The notes beneath the pieces were generated by a model that saw nothing but the letters and a program-made list of their open reading frames with translations, did not search any database and was not told where the DNA came from. This document shows, piece by piece, positions 26,725 through 36,305 of a stretch of DNA of 64,000 bases. A program made the position numbers and the translations under genes. Source of the DNA: CAVXHQ01 sp963789535 (lineage in GTDB: Bacteria > Pseudomonadota > Alphaproteobacteria > Rhodobacterales > Rhodobacteraceae); the NCBI GenBank assembly GCA_963789535.1, contig CAWBKU010000001.1:1-64000 (forward strand). The letters are read 5' to 3'. How positions within the stretch are numbered: position 1 is the stretch's first letter; each line of letters opens with the position of its first letter.

Positions 26725-28074
26725 ATGGCTGAGACGCTGAGGTCGCGCGGTCGGGCGGGGGGGCTGCGGTGCGTCGGTGCGCTGGCGCTCGCACTGGCAC
26801 TATCGGGGTGCGGCGAGAACGAGGTGATCCTGTCGGGCGACCGCCTCGATATTCGCGACGGATTGCCGGGCACGGCGACCGCCTTTGCCGCCAATCAGGC
26901 GCGGCCCATCGCGCTGCCCGCCGCGACCGCCAATGCCGATTGGACCCACCGCGGCGGCGACGTCGACCACCTGCTGCGCCACCCGGCGCTTCCCGGCACG
27001 CTGACCCTCGCCTTTGCCACCCCCATCGGGGCCGGCGACAGCCGCGGCAACCGCATCACCGCCGATCCCGTCGTTTCGGGTGGCCGCATCTTCACGCTCG
27101 ACGCCTCTGCCACCGTCGCCGCCACCGGCACCAACGGCGCGGCCCTGTGGCGGCGCGACGTCACGCCGGTCAGCGACCGCGCGGGCGATGCCTCGGGCGG
27201 GGGCCTTGCGGTGCAGGGCAATGTCCTCATCGTGACGACCGGATTCGGGCAGGTCATCGCCCTCGATGCGGCGACGGGGGGCGAGATCTGGCGTCAGGAT
27301 CTGGACGCCCCGGCCGCCGCCGCGCCGACCGTTTCGGGCGATCTCGTCTATGCGGTGGGCCGCGACTCGACGGGCTGGGCGCTCGATCTGGCGAACGGGC
27401 GGATCCGCTGGCAACTGAGCGGCGTGCCGTCCGGCGCGAATTTCGCGGGTGGCGCGGGGCCTGCGGTCGGGCCGGAGATCGTCGTGTTTCCGTTCGCGTC
27501 CGGCGAACTTCTCGCGGCGTTCCCCGAAGGCGGCCTGCGCCGCTGGTCGAGCGTCGTGGCAGGACAGCGGCTCGGCCAGACCGCCGCCGCCGCCGCCACC
27601 GACATCGGCGCCGACCCGGTGATCGACGGCGACCGCCTCTATGTCGGCAACCTCTCGGGCCGTGTCGTGGCGATGGACCTGGCCAACGGCGACCGCCTCT
27701 GGACGGCGACCGAAGGGGCCACGGCACCGGTGATCCCGATCGCGGGGTCGGTGTTCCTGATGAACGACATCAACCAGCTCGTGCGCCTCGACGCCGCGAC
27801 GGGCGAGGCGATCTGGCGCAGTCAGTTGCCGGTCTCGGTCACGCGCGGCCTCTTTGGCCGCAGTGCCACCTATTTTGCGCATTACGGTCCGGTTCTGGCC
27901 GGCGGGCGTCTGATCGTCGCCTCGTCCGACGGTCTCATCCGGCAGTTCGACCCCGTTTCGGGGGCCTCTCTCGGCGATATCGCGCTGCCGGGCGGCGCCG
28001 CCACGGCGCCGATCGTGGCAGGCGGCACCCTCTATGTGGTGTCCCGGTCCGGGCAGCTTCTCGCCTATCGCTAG
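26725..28074 (+). CDS. bamB: outer membrane assembly lipoprotein BamB-like (PQQ beta-propeller)
   Basis: The protein has 449 residues with a lipoprotein signal ending in the lipobox LSGC (ALALALALSGCGE). About seven beta-propeller blades follow, each with the PQQ-like pattern AxDxxTGxxxWR: ALDAATGGEIWRQDL, AMDLANGDRLWTATEG, RLDAATGEAIWRSQL. BamB is a scaffold of the BAM complex that inserts beta-barrel proteins into the outer membrane. Its position between the YfgM-like gene and der matches the conserved proteobacterial order. Confidence 0.88.
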   Translation: MAETLRSRGRAGGLRCVGALALALALSGCGENEVILSGDRLDIRDGLPGTATAFAANQARPIALPAATANADWTHRGGDVDHLLRHPALPGTLTLAFATPIGAGDSRGNRITADPVVSGGRIFTLDASATVAATGTNGAALWRRDVTPVSDRAGDASGGGLAVQGNVLIVTTGFGQVIALDAATGGEIWRQDLDAPAAAAPTVSGDLVYAVGRDSTGWALDLANGRIRWQLSGVPSGANFAGGAGPAVGPEIVVFPFASGELLAAFPEGGLRRWSSVVAGQRLGQTAAAAATDIGADPVIDGDRLYVGNLSGRVVAMDLANGDRLWTATEGATAPVIPIAGSVFLMNDINQLVRLDAATGEAIWRSQLPVSVTRGLFGRSATYFAHYGPVLAGGRLIVASSDGLIRQFDPVSGASLGDIALPGGAATAPIVAGGTLYVVSRSGQLLAYR

Positions 28075-28139
28075 AGGGCTGGCTGTCGGGGCCGTGCTGG
28101 TATAGCAGGCGGGCTTGTCCCTGCCCAAGGTCCGCGCCC

Positions 28140-29605
28140 ATGTCCTTCACCCTCGCCATCGTCGGCCGTCCGAACGTCGGCAAGTCGACGCTGTTCAACC
28201 GGCTCGTCGGCAAGAAGCTGGCGCTGGTCGACGACCAGCCCGGCGTGACGCGCGACCTGCGCGAGGGCGCGGCGCGGTTGATGGATCTGCGGTTCACGGT
28301 GCTGGATTCCGCGGGATTGGAAGAAGCCCTCGACGACAGCCTTCAGGGGCGGATGCGCCGCCTGACGGAACGCGCGGTCGAGATGGCCGACGTCTGCCTC
28401 TTCGTGATCGACGCGCGCGTCGGCGTGACGCCCAGCGATGAGGTCTTCGCCGACATCCTGCGCAAGAAGAACGCGCATGTCATCCTCGCCGCCAACAAAT
28501 GCGAGGGGCGCGCCGCCGAGGCCGGGCTGATCGACGCCTATGGCCTCGGTCTGGGCGAGCCGGTGCGTCTGTCGGCCGAGCACGGGCAGGGTCTCGACGA
28601 ACTCTACGACCTCTTGCGCCCGCTGGCCGACGGCTTTGCCGAACGCGCCGAGCGCGATGCGCCCGAAACCGACGTCGAGGTCGGCGAGAACGACGAGGAC
28701 GCGGTGCCGGTGCCGACGCGCAGCAAGCCGTTGCAGATCGCCGTGGTGGGCCGGCCCAACGCCGGAAAATCGACGCTCATCAACAAGATACTGGGGGAAG
28801 AGCGCCTCCTGACCGGCCCCGAGGCGGGGATCACGCGGGACGCGATTTCGGTGCAGACCGAGTGGTCGGGCACGCACATGCGGATATTCGATACCGCCGG
28901 CATGCGCCGCAAGGGCAAGATCGACGACAAGCTGGAGAAGCTGTCGGTCAGCGACGGCATCCGCGCGGTGAAATTCGCCGAGGTCGTCGTGGTCCTGCTC
29001 GACGTCGAAATCCCGTTCGAGCAGCAGGACCTGCGGATCGCCGATCTGGCGGAACGCGAGGGGCGGGCCGTCGTCGTGGCGGTGAACAAGTGGGATACCG
29101 AGGACGAAAAGCAGGAAAAGCTCAAGGATATGCGCGAGAAAGTTCGAGCGTCTGCTGCCGCAGTTGCGCGGCGCGCCCCTGGTGACGGTCTCGGCGCTGA
29201 CCGGCAAGGGCCTCGACCGGCTGCACGAGGCGATCATGAAGGCCTATGACGTCTGGAACCGGCGGGTGACGACGGCGCAACTCAACCGCTGGCTGACCGG
29301 CATGATCGAACAGCACCCGCCCCCCGCGCCGGGCGGGCGCCGGATCAAGATGCGCTATGCGACGCAGGTCAAGACGCGCCCGCCGGCGTTCGTGGTCATG
29401 ACCTCGCACCCCGAGCAGGTGCCCGAGAGCTATTCCCGCTATCTCGTCAATGGATTGCGCGCAGATTTCGACATGCCCGGCACGCCGATCCGCTCTGACC
29501 CTGCGCGACCAGAGCGACAAGAACCCGTTCAAGGGCCGCACCAAGGCGCAGCCGTCGCGGTTGTCCAAGCACACCAAGGGCGGCGCAAAGAAGCCGAAGG
29601 TCTAG
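28140..29605 (+). CDS. der: ribosome-associated GTPase Der (EngA), frame broken twice in this sequence
   Basis: Der has two tandem GTPase domains and a KH-like C-terminal domain and is needed for 50S subunit assembly. Domain 1 shows GRPNVGKSTLFN, DQPGVTRD and NKCEG; domain 2 shows GRPNAGKSTLIN, DTAGMRRKGKI and NKWDTED. An extra A in AAA at 29139-29141 moves the frame; the next segment reads RGAPLVTVSALTGKGLDRLH. A further extra base near 29493-29494 moves it again, after which the end reads SKHTKGGAKKPKV. Removing both gives a normal 487-residue protein. As der is essential and usually single copy, sequencing error is the best explanation. Confidence 0.9.
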
Positions 29606-30377
29606 GCGGGTCGGCTCGCCTTGTAGAGCGACTGGAACCCGACGATGACGATGCCGACAGCGGCGAAGAGGGCGACGAGCCCGCTGCCCTGCGGCGGAGC
29701 GATGCCGTCGCCGACCAGACGCGACAGGGTCCACGACGACGGCCAGTTTGCGACGACGACGCCGACCAGCGCCCAGACCACGGTGAGGCCATATTCCGGG
29801 GCCGCCGGAATGCGGCTCTGCACCGACAGGGTGATCAGGAGTGCCACCGCGATCCCCGCAAACGCCCAGCCGATCTGGTCCCAGACGATCCCGTATCCCG
29901 CCATCGTCGAGCCGAGCGAGACACAGGCCGCCGCGGTCAGCCAGCCGGCATAGATCGCCACGGGTGCCCGCAGCAGCCATCTGTCGCGGTCGGGCGTGCG
30001 CAGCAGCGCCGCGATATCGCCGTCGCGGCCATGATCCAGATCGCGACTGTGGCCCAGAGGGCGCTCTGGTTGGCGATCCAGAGCCAGGGGGTGCCCACGG
30101 CGAGGGACAGGATGAGGGGCGTGCGCACCCGCTCCCATCCGTCGTCGCCGACGCGGAACGCAAGGCCCCAGCAGGCGGAAATGACGAGCCAGGCGTAGAT
30201 GAGGCCCCAGATGGCGAAGGCGTATCCTTCGGGCTGTATCGGCGGATCGACCTGCGGGATCGGCAACTGGTCGGCACGAAACCCCGAGAACGGCGACGTG
30301 AACAGCGGCGAGGCCACGAAGCTGGCCGTGAAGAGAAAGGCGAGGGCGGCGCGAAGGTCGGGGAAACGGGCGGTCAT
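29602..30377 (-). CDS. multi-pass membrane protein, TspO/MBR-like (frame broken once)
   Basis: Two overlapping frames together encode a protein of about 257 residues. The N-terminal part (from ATG 30377) contains PPIQPEGYAFAIWGLIYAWLVISACWGLAF; the C-terminal part contains RWLLRAPVAIYAGWLTAAACVSLGSTMAGYG and AAPEYGLTVVWALVGVVVANW. About seven or eight hydrophobic segments and many Trp residues fit the tryptophan-rich sensory protein relatives found in alphaproteobacteria. The break lies at an ATAT at 30014-30017; a 2-bp insertion or 1-bp deletion would explain it. It converges on der, overlapping it by 4 bp. Function is uncertain. Confidence 0.6.
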
Positions 30378-30500
30378 GGAGCGGTCCTGTATGCGTCAAG
30401 GGTTTAGATAGGGCGGAATTGCCGGTCGGCAAAGGGTCGGCGGTGCCCCTTTCGTGCCACCCGCAGGCCGGGCAGCGGCCCGGCAGCCGTCGCCGATACC

Positions 30501-30517
30501 GGGCCGGAGCCCGGCCC
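30501..30517 (-). terminator. possible terminator after serS
   Basis: GGGCCGG (30501-30507) and CCGGCCC (30511-30517) form a perfect 7-bp stem with a 3-base loop, 10 bp beyond the serS stop. There is no clear T-run, so an intrinsic terminator is only possible. Confidence 0.35.
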
Positions 30518-30526
30518 GCGGGCCCT

Positions 30527-31822
30527 TCAATCCACGAGGATCCCGTCCGCCCCGATCCGGGTCTTGCCGCCCAGATAGCGGTGCAGCACGGCGGGCAGCG
30601 TCACAGATCCGTCCTCTTCCTGTCCGTTCTCGAGCACGGCGATGAGGGTGCGCCCAACCGCGAGGCCCGAGCCATTCAGGGTATGCACGAACGCCGGCCT
30701 GCCACCGTCCTTTGGGCGATAGCGCGCATTCATCCGCCGCGCCTGATAGTCGCCGACGGTCGAGACCGAAGAGATCTCGCGGTAGTCGTTTTGACCGGGC
30801 AGCCAGACCTCGAGGTCGTGGGTGCGCCGCGCGCCCGCCCCCATGTCGCCGGTGCACAGAACGACCGTGCGGTAGGGCAGGCCCAGCCTCTCGAGGATCG
30901 CCTGCGCGCAGTCGGTCATCCGTTCGTGTTCCGCGTCCGAGGTCTCGGGCGTGCAGATCGTCACCATCTCGACCTTTTCGAACTGGTGCTGGCGCAGCAT
31001 CCCCGCCGTGTCGCGGCCCGCCGATCCGGCCTCGGACCGGAAACACAGGGTATGGGCGACCATGCGGCGGGGCAGGCTCTCTTCCTCCACCGTGAGGCCA
31101 TGCACGGTATTGGTCAGCGTCACCTCGGCGGTCGGGATAAGCCACCAGCCGTTCGTCGTCTCATAGCTGTCCTCGCCGAATTTCGGCAGTTGCCCGGTGC
31201 CATACATCATCTCTGCGCGCACCAGCACCGGGGTGATCGTCTCGCTCAGGCCATGCACATCGACGTGGGTATCGAGCATGAATTGCGCCAGCGCCCGGTG
31301 AAGGCGCGCGGCGGCGCCCTTCAGCACGACGAACCGCGCGCCCGAGAGCGTCGCGGCAGTGGCGAAATCGAGCTGTTCGGCGACGGCGGGGATCTCGTAG
31401 TGCTCCTTCGGCGCGAAGGCGAAATTGCGCGGCGCGCCGTGGCGGTGGATTTCGACGTTCCCGGCCTCGTCGGTGCCGTCAGGGACAGTGTCGTAGGGCA
31501 GGTTCGGCAGACCCATGAGAAAATCGGTAAGCCGCTGGTCGCGGATCTTCGCCTCTTCGGTCAATGCGGCCATTTCGGCCTTCTTGGTCGCCACCAGCGC
31601 CCGCAGCCTCTCGAATTCCGCGTCGTCGCCGCGCGCCTTGGCCGCGCCGACCTCCTTGGCCGCCCGGTTCTGCTCGGCCTGCGCGGTTTCGGCGGCGAGG
31701 ATGTGCGCGCGGCGTTCCTCGTCCAGCGCAAGCGCTTGCGCCGACATCCCCGACAGCCCGCGCCGACCGAGTGCCGCGTCGAAGGCGGCCGGGTTCTCGC
31801 GGATCGTGCGGATGTCGTGCAT
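30527..31822 (-). CDS. serS: serine--tRNA ligase
   Basis: The protein is a 431-residue class II aminoacyl-tRNA synthetase charging tRNA-Ser. It has an N-terminal coiled-coil arm (about residues 25-100) that contacts the tRNA long variable arm. The class II motifs are visible: motif 2 FRSEAGSAGRDTAGMLRQHQFEKVEM and motif 3 LNGSGLAVGRTLIAVLEN. ATG 31822 is preferred over ATG 31828 because AAGGAG lies 7 bp before the former but only 1 bp before the latter. Confidence 0.95.
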   Translation of the reverse strand: MHDIRTIRENPAAFDAALGRRGLSGMSAQALALDEERRAHILAAETAQAEQNRAAKEVGAAKARGDDAEFERLRALVATKKAEMAALTEEAKIRDQRLTDFLMGLPNLPYDTVPDGTDEAGNVEIHRHGAPRNFAFAPKEHYEIPAVAEQLDFATAATLSGARFVVLKGAAARLHRALAQFMLDTHVDVHGLSETITPVLVRAEMMYGTGQLPKFGEDSYETTNGWWLIPTAEVTLTNTVHGLTVEEESLPRRMVAHTLCFRSEAGSAGRDTAGMLRQHQFEKVEMVTICTPETSDAEHERMTDCAQAILERLGLPYRTVVLCTGDMGAGARRTHDLEVWLPGQNDYREISSVSTVGDYQARRMNARYRPKDGGRPAFVHTLNGSGLAVGRTLIAVLENGQEEDGSVTLPAVLHRYLGGKTRIGADGILVD

Positions 31823-32041
31823 CGTCATGCTCCTTGCGTGGATGCGGGTTGCAGCAGGGCTATGCCGCAACGGGGACCGCGAAGGAACCGCTATTTCGAG
31901 CCGAGCACCGCCCGGACGCTTGTTAATGGCGTCCGCGTGGCCCATATCGCGCCGCAAGGCTGCGCCCCGGGGGGCCGGACCGTCGACGGCGCGTGCGGTT
32001 GCCAATCGGGGCAGCGCTGCATAGGGTGCCCGCCACATTCG

Positions 32042-32059
32042 ACCCCCCCGCGGGGGGGT
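32042..32059. other. 18-bp GC palindrome with C7/G7 arms upstream of yajC
   Basis: ACCCCCCC-GC-GGGGGGGT at 32042-32059 is a perfect palindrome in the 286-bp region between the divergent serS and yajC genes, 50 bp before the yajC start. It could be a hairpin in the yajC leader or a strong pause or termination signal. Homopolymer arms of this length are prone to read errors. Nothing else was recognised in 31823-32108. Confidence 0.4.
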
Positions 32060-32108
32060 GAGGACCGGGCGCCGGAACGGCCCCGACAGACCGAAGAAAA
32101 GGACCGCC

Positions 32109-32402
32109 ATGCAAGGCCTCGAATCCCTGATCCCGCTGATCCTGATCTTTGCGATCATGTATTTCCTGCTGATCCGGCCCCAGCAAAAGAAGCTCAAGCA
32201 GCATCAGGCGATGGTCGCGGCGCTGCGGCGCGGCGACCAGGTGATTACGCAGGGCGGCGTGCTCGGCAAGGTCACGAAGGTCAAGGACGACGGCGAGGTC
32301 GAAGTCGAGATCGCCACGGGCGTCGTCGTGCGCGTCGTCCGCTCGACCATCGCGACGGTGGTGAGCAAGACCGACCCCGCACCATCGCTGGCCAAGAAAT
32401 AG
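32109..32402 (+). CDS. yajC: preprotein translocase subunit YajC
   Basis: This 97-residue protein has one N-terminal transmembrane helix (SLIPLILIFAIMYFLLI) followed by RPQQKKLKQHQAMVAALRRGDQVITQGGVLGKVTKV, the YajC signature. It associates with SecD and SecF and aids protein export and membrane insertion. It precedes secD and secF in the same direction with a 170-bp gap in which no further gene was seen. Confidence 0.93.
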   Translation: MQGLESLIPLILIFAIMYFLLIRPQQKKLKQHQAMVAALRRGDQVITQGGVLGKVTKVKDDGEVEVEIATGVVVRVVRSTIATVVSKTDPAPSLAKK

Positions 32403-32572
32403 CGTGATGCAGTCCTCGGTGCCGGGGCCGGTGACGATGCAGGCAAGGTCGACCGGCGGTCGGGCCAGTGCCCGCTGCGCCGGTCGGGCGCGGACCGATA
32501 CGGACCGCCACGGCCCCGCATGAGACCGACGCCGCCGACCCTCTGTGAACCCATGGAAAAAAGAACCTGACG

Positions 32573-34228
32573 ATGCTTCAGATCGAGACATGGAAACGGG
32601 TGGTGATCCTGCTCGTCGTGGTGGCGGGCCTCGTGATGGCGCTGCCGAACGGGTTCTATACCCGCGTCGAACAGTCCAACGATGCCGCCGCCGATCTGGC
32701 GGTCGATCCGACCGCCGAGGTCGTGGGCGCCGGTGGCTGGCCCGAATGGTTGCCCTCGAACCTCGTGAACCTCGGCCTCGACCTGCGCGGTGGGGCGCAC
32801 CTGCTGGCGCAGGTGCAGGTCGCGGACGTCTATGCGGGCCGGGTCGACGCGTTCTGGCCGGTGGTGCGCGATGCCCTCGCCGCCGAGAGCGCGACGCTGG
32901 GGTTCGTCACCCGCGAAGAGGGGGCGCCGGGCGAATTGCGGGTGCGCATCTCGAACGCCGACCAGCAGGACCGCGCCACCTCGCTGATCCGCGGCCTGTT
33001 TTCGCCGGTCGCATCGCTCACCTCGGTGGGCGCCACCGACTACGAGGTGCGTGCCGACGGCGCCGATCTGGTCGTCACGCTGAGTGAGGCCGAACGGCTC
33101 GCGACCGACGACCGCACGATGCAGCTCGCCCTCGAGATCGTGCGCCGCCGGATCGACGAGGCAGGCACCCGCGAGCCGACGATCCAGCGGCAGGGCTCGG
33201 ACCGTATCCTCATCCAGGTGCCCGGCGTCGGCTCGGCCCAGGAGGTCAAGGATCTCATCGGCACCACCGCGCAACTGACCTTCAACGCGGTCGTGCGGCA
33301 GACCGACGATCCGGACGCCAGCCCGGGGTCGGGTAACATTCTACTCCCCTCGCTCGAACAGCAGGGTCTTTACTATATCGTCGAGCGCAGCCCCGTCGTC
33401 ACCGGCGAGGAACTGGTCGATGCGCAGCCGTCGTTCGACCAGAACGGCCGGCCGGCGGTGAACTTCCGTTTCAATCCGACCGGCGCGCGCCAGTTCGGCG
33501 ACTATACCGCCGAGAACATCGGGTCGCCGTTCGCCATCGTCCTCGATGACGAGGTTATTTCGGCGCCGCGCATACAGAGCCACATTCCGGGTGGATCGGG
33601 GATCATCACCGGCAACTTCGACCTCGAGGAATCGACCCAACTCGCGATCCTGCTGCGCGCCGGCGCGCTGCCGGCCGAACTCACGTTCCTCGAGGAGCGG
33701 ACGGTCGGGCCGGAACTGGGGCAGGACAGTATCGACGCCGGAAAGGTGGCCGCCGTGGTCGGCCTGGTCGCTGTCGCGGTGTTCATGGTGCTGACCTATG
33801 GCCTCTTCGGTGTCTTTGCCAACATCGCCCTCGCGATCAACATCTGCCTGATGTTCGGTGTCCTGTCCCTGATCGGGGCGACGTTGACCCTGCCGGGGAT
33901 CGCCGGGATCGTGCTGACCGTCGGCATGGCCGTCGACGCCAACGTCCTGGTGTTCGAGCGGATCCGCGAGGAACTGCGCACCGCCAAGGGACCGGCACGC
34001 GCCATCGCGCTGGGCTATGAGCGGGCGCTGTCGGCGATCGTCGACAGCAACATCACGACGCTGATGACCGCCACGATCCTCTACGCCCTCGGCTCGGGCC
34101 CGGTGCGCGGGTTCGCGATCACCCTCGGCCTCGGCATCCTCACCTCCGTCTTCACCGCCATTTTCGTGACGCGCCTGATCATCGTGATCTGGTTCGAGCG
34201 CAAGCGGCCCAGAACCATCGAGGTCTGA
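32573..34228 (+). CDS. secD: protein translocase subunit SecD
   Basis: The 551-residue protein has one N-terminal membrane helix (VVILLVVVAGLVMALPNGFY), a large periplasmic region with the LGLDLRGGAHLLAQV motif, and a second periplasmic domain (QRQGSDRILIQVPG, AVNFRFNPTGARQFGDYTAENIG). Five C-terminal helices include GIVLTVGMAVDANVLVFERIREEL, a proton-pathway region shared with RND proteins. SecDF uses the proton motive force to pull preproteins across the membrane. secF follows after 2 bp. Confidence 0.95.
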   Translation: MLQIETWKRVVILLVVVAGLVMALPNGFYTRVEQSNDAAADLAVDPTAEVVGAGGWPEWLPSNLVNLGLDLRGGAHLLAQVQVADVYAGRVDAFWPVVRDALAAESATLGFVTREEGAPGELRVRISNADQQDRATSLIRGLFSPVASLTSVGATDYEVRADGADLVVTLSEAERLATDDRTMQLALEIVRRRIDEAGTREPTIQRQGSDRILIQVPGVGSAQEVKDLIGTTAQLTFNAVVRQTDDPDASPGSGNILLPSLEQQGLYYIVERSPVVTGEELVDAQPSFDQNGRPAVNFRFNPTGARQFGDYTAENIGSPFAIVLDDEVISAPRIQSHIPGGSGIITGNFDLEESTQLAILLRAGALPAELTFLEERTVGPELGQDSIDAGKVAAVVGLVAVAVFMVLTYGLFGVFANIALAINICLMFGVLSLIGATLTLPGIAGIVLTVGMAVDANVLVFERIREELRTAKGPARAIALGYERALSAIVDSNITTLMTATILYALGSGPVRGFAITLGLGILTSVFTAIFVTRLIIVIWFERKRPRTIEV

Positions 34229-34230
34229 AC

Positions 34231-35199
34231 ATGCGCATGCGCCTTGTCCCCGACGAGACGACGATAAACTTCTTCGGGTACGCCCGCGTCACGTTCGGTG
34301 TGTCGGTGGTGGCGGTGATCGCCTCGATCCTGCTGTTCCTGACGCTGGGCCTGAACTACGGCATCGACTTCAAGGGTGGCACCACGATCCGCGCCGATGC
34401 GCAGCAGGAGATCGACGTGGGCGCCTGGCGGGCGGCGATCACGCCGCTCGACCTTGGCGACGTGTCGATCACGGAAGTCTTCGATCCGACGTTCCGCGAC
34501 AATCAGTTCGTGGCCCAGATCCGCATCGAGGCGCAGGCGGGCGAGGAGAGCGTCGCCGCCGAAACCATCGCGAACGTCGAGTCGGCGGTGCAGACCGTCG
34601 ACCCGACGGTCACGTTTCCCGCCGTCGAGAGCGTCGGGCCGAAGGTCTCGGGCGAGTTGATCCTGTCGGCGATCCTCGCCGTGACCGGCGCCATCGTCGC
34701 GATCCTGTTCTACATCTGGTTGCGGTTCGAGTGGCAGTTCGCGGTCGGCGCCGTCGCCGCGCTGGTGCACGACGTCGCCCTCACCATCGGCATCTTCTCG
34801 GTGTTCCAGATCCGCTTCGACCTCGCCATCGTCGCGGCGCTCCTCACCATCGTCGGCTATTCGATCAACGACACCGTCGTCGTCTTCGACCGGGCGCGTG
34901 AGAACCTGCGCAAGTTCAAGGTGATGCCGCTTGTCGAGGTGTTGAACCTGTCGGCCAACGAGACGCTGAGCCGGACGCTGATGACCTCTGGAACCACGTT
35001 GCTGGCGCTCATCGCGCTGCTGATACTGGGCGGCGACGTGATCCGGGGCTTTGTCTTCGCGATCACCTGGGGCATCGTGGTCGGCACCTATTCGTCGATC
35101 TACGTCGCCAAGAACATCGTCCTGATGCTGGGCGTCAAACGTGACTGGTCGGGCGACAAGAAGCCGACCGGCAACCAGTTCGCCGACATCGACGCCTGA
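34231..35199 (+). CDS. secF: protein translocase subunit SecF
   Basis: This 322-residue partner of SecD has a first helix (VSVVAVIASILLFLTLGLNYGIDFKGGT), where GIDFKGGT is the SecF signature. A periplasmic domain and five further helices follow, with TIVGYSINDTVVVFDRARENLRK and RTLMTSGTTLLALIALLILGG. It begins 2 bp after the secD stop, so the two are made in equal amounts. Confidence 0.95.
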   Translation: MRMRLVPDETTINFFGYARVTFGVSVVAVIASILLFLTLGLNYGIDFKGGTTIRADAQQEIDVGAWRAAITPLDLGDVSITEVFDPTFRDNQFVAQIRIEAQAGEESVAAETIANVESAVQTVDPTVTFPAVESVGPKVSGELILSAILAVTGAIVAILFYIWLRFEWQFAVGAVAALVHDVALTIGIFSVFQIRFDLAIVAALLTIVGYSINDTVVVFDRARENLRKFKVMPLVEVLNLSANETLSRTLMTSGTTLLALIALLILGGDVIRGFVFAITWGIVVGTYSSIYVAKNIVLMLGVKRDWSGDKKPTGNQFADIDA

Positions 35200-35251
35200 G
35201 GTTTGTCGTGGCGTCGGCTTTGAGTATTTCGGGACCGAAGGAGCGATAGCG

Positions 35252-35605
35252 ATGCGCCTGAACGAAATCGTCTATACGGACGCGGCACCGGTCGACGGCT
35301 ATGGGCCCGGGTTCTTCCGGATCGGCGGGACGGTGTTTCAGGGCGCCGTGACCGTGACCGCGCAAGGGGTCGCGCCCTGGGGCGGCTACGACGATCTTGC
35401 CACGCTGCTGGCGCTGGCGGGGTCGGTCGACGTGGTTTTCGTCGGTACCGGGGCCGAGGTTGCGCATGTTCCTGCACCTTTCCGTGAGGCGCTCGAGGCG
35501 GCGGGCCTCGGCGTCGATGCGATGGCCTCGCCCGCCGCCTGCCGCACCTACAATGTCCTCCTCTCCGAAGGGCGCCGCATCGGCCTTGCGCTCTTGCCGG
35601 TCTGA
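35252..35605 (+). CDS. Mth938-like domain protein
   Basis: This 117-residue protein begins with MRLNEIVYTDAAPVDGYGPGFFRIGGTVFQGAV and contains VDVVFVGTGAEVAHVP and AACRTYNVLLSEGRRIGLALLPV, the layout of the Mth938/NDUFAF3-type family. The mitochondrial homologue takes part in complex I assembly; the bacterial role is not established. In alphaproteobacteria it commonly follows secF, as here. AAGGAG lies 9 bp before ATG 35252. Confidence 0.82.
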   Translation: MRLNEIVYTDAAPVDGYGPGFFRIGGTVFQGAVTVTAQGVAPWGGYDDLATLLALAGSVDVVFVGTGAEVAHVPAPFREALEAAGLGVDAMASPAACRTYNVLLSEGRRIGLALLPV

Positions 35606-35609
35606 CCGG

Positions 35610-36305
35610 ATGATGGACGGCGACCGCGGGCCGGGCGGGATGCGCCCGCTGCTGGCCGCCCGGGGTCTGGCCGGCAGTCGCGGCGGCGTCCGCATCTTCG
35701 AAGGCGTCGATTTCGCGCTGTTACCCGGCGAGACCATCGTCCTGCGCGGCCCGAACGGGAGTGGAAAGACCACGTTGCTGCGGACCTGCGCGGGGCTTCA
35801 GCTACCTGTCGCGGGGCACCTCGAGGGGGAGGAGGCCTGCGCCTATGCCGGCCATCTCGACGGGGTGAAAGCGGTGCTGAGCGTCGCCGAGAACCTCGCT
35901 TTCTGGGCCGAGGTCTTCGGCCAGAGGTTCACGCCGCAAGTCCTGCACGATTTTGCCCTGCACGGGCTGCGCGACCGGGCGGCGGGCACCCTGTCGGCGG
36001 GGCAGTCGCGGCGGCTGGGGCTGGCGCGGCTGGCGCTGACCGGGCGGGCGGTCTGGCTGATGGACGAGCCGACCGTCTCGCTCGACGTGGCTTCGGTCGC
36101 GATCTTTGCCCGCGCTGTCGGCGCCCATTGCGCCGCAGGCGGCGCCGCCGTCATCGCGAGCCACATCGACCTGACGCTGGCGGGCGCGGACCCCGCGCGC
36201 GTGCTAGACATGACGGCCGTTGCAGCCACGGCAGGTGGCGACGGGCCCTTTGCAGGCTGGGACGGGGATCCGGATCGCGGGCGGACGGTCGGGGCCGGGC
36301 CATGA
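35610..36305 (+). CDS. ccmA: heme ABC exporter ATP-binding protein CcmA
   Basis: CcmA is the ATPase of the CcmABCD complex, which releases heme-loaded CcmE in cytochrome c maturation. Walker A is RGPNGSGKTTLLR, the signature LSAGQSRRLGLARLAL and Walker B VWLMDEPTVSLD. ATG 35610 is 4 bp after the preceding stop and would give 231 residues. ATG 35640 (MRPLLAARGLA) matches the usual CcmA N-terminus better and may be the true start. The gene ends in an ATGA overlap with ccmB. Confidence 0.9.
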   Translation: MMDGDRGPGGMRPLLAARGLAGSRGGVRIFEGVDFALLPGETIVLRGPNGSGKTTLLRTCAGLQLPVAGHLEGEEACAYAGHLDGVKAVLSVAENLAFWAEVFGQRFTPQVLHDFALHGLRDRAAGTLSAGQSRRLGLARLALTGRAVWLMDEPTVSLDVASVAIFARAVGAHCAAGGAAVIASHIDLTLAGADPARVLDMTAVAATAGGDGPFAGWDGDPDRGRTVGAGP

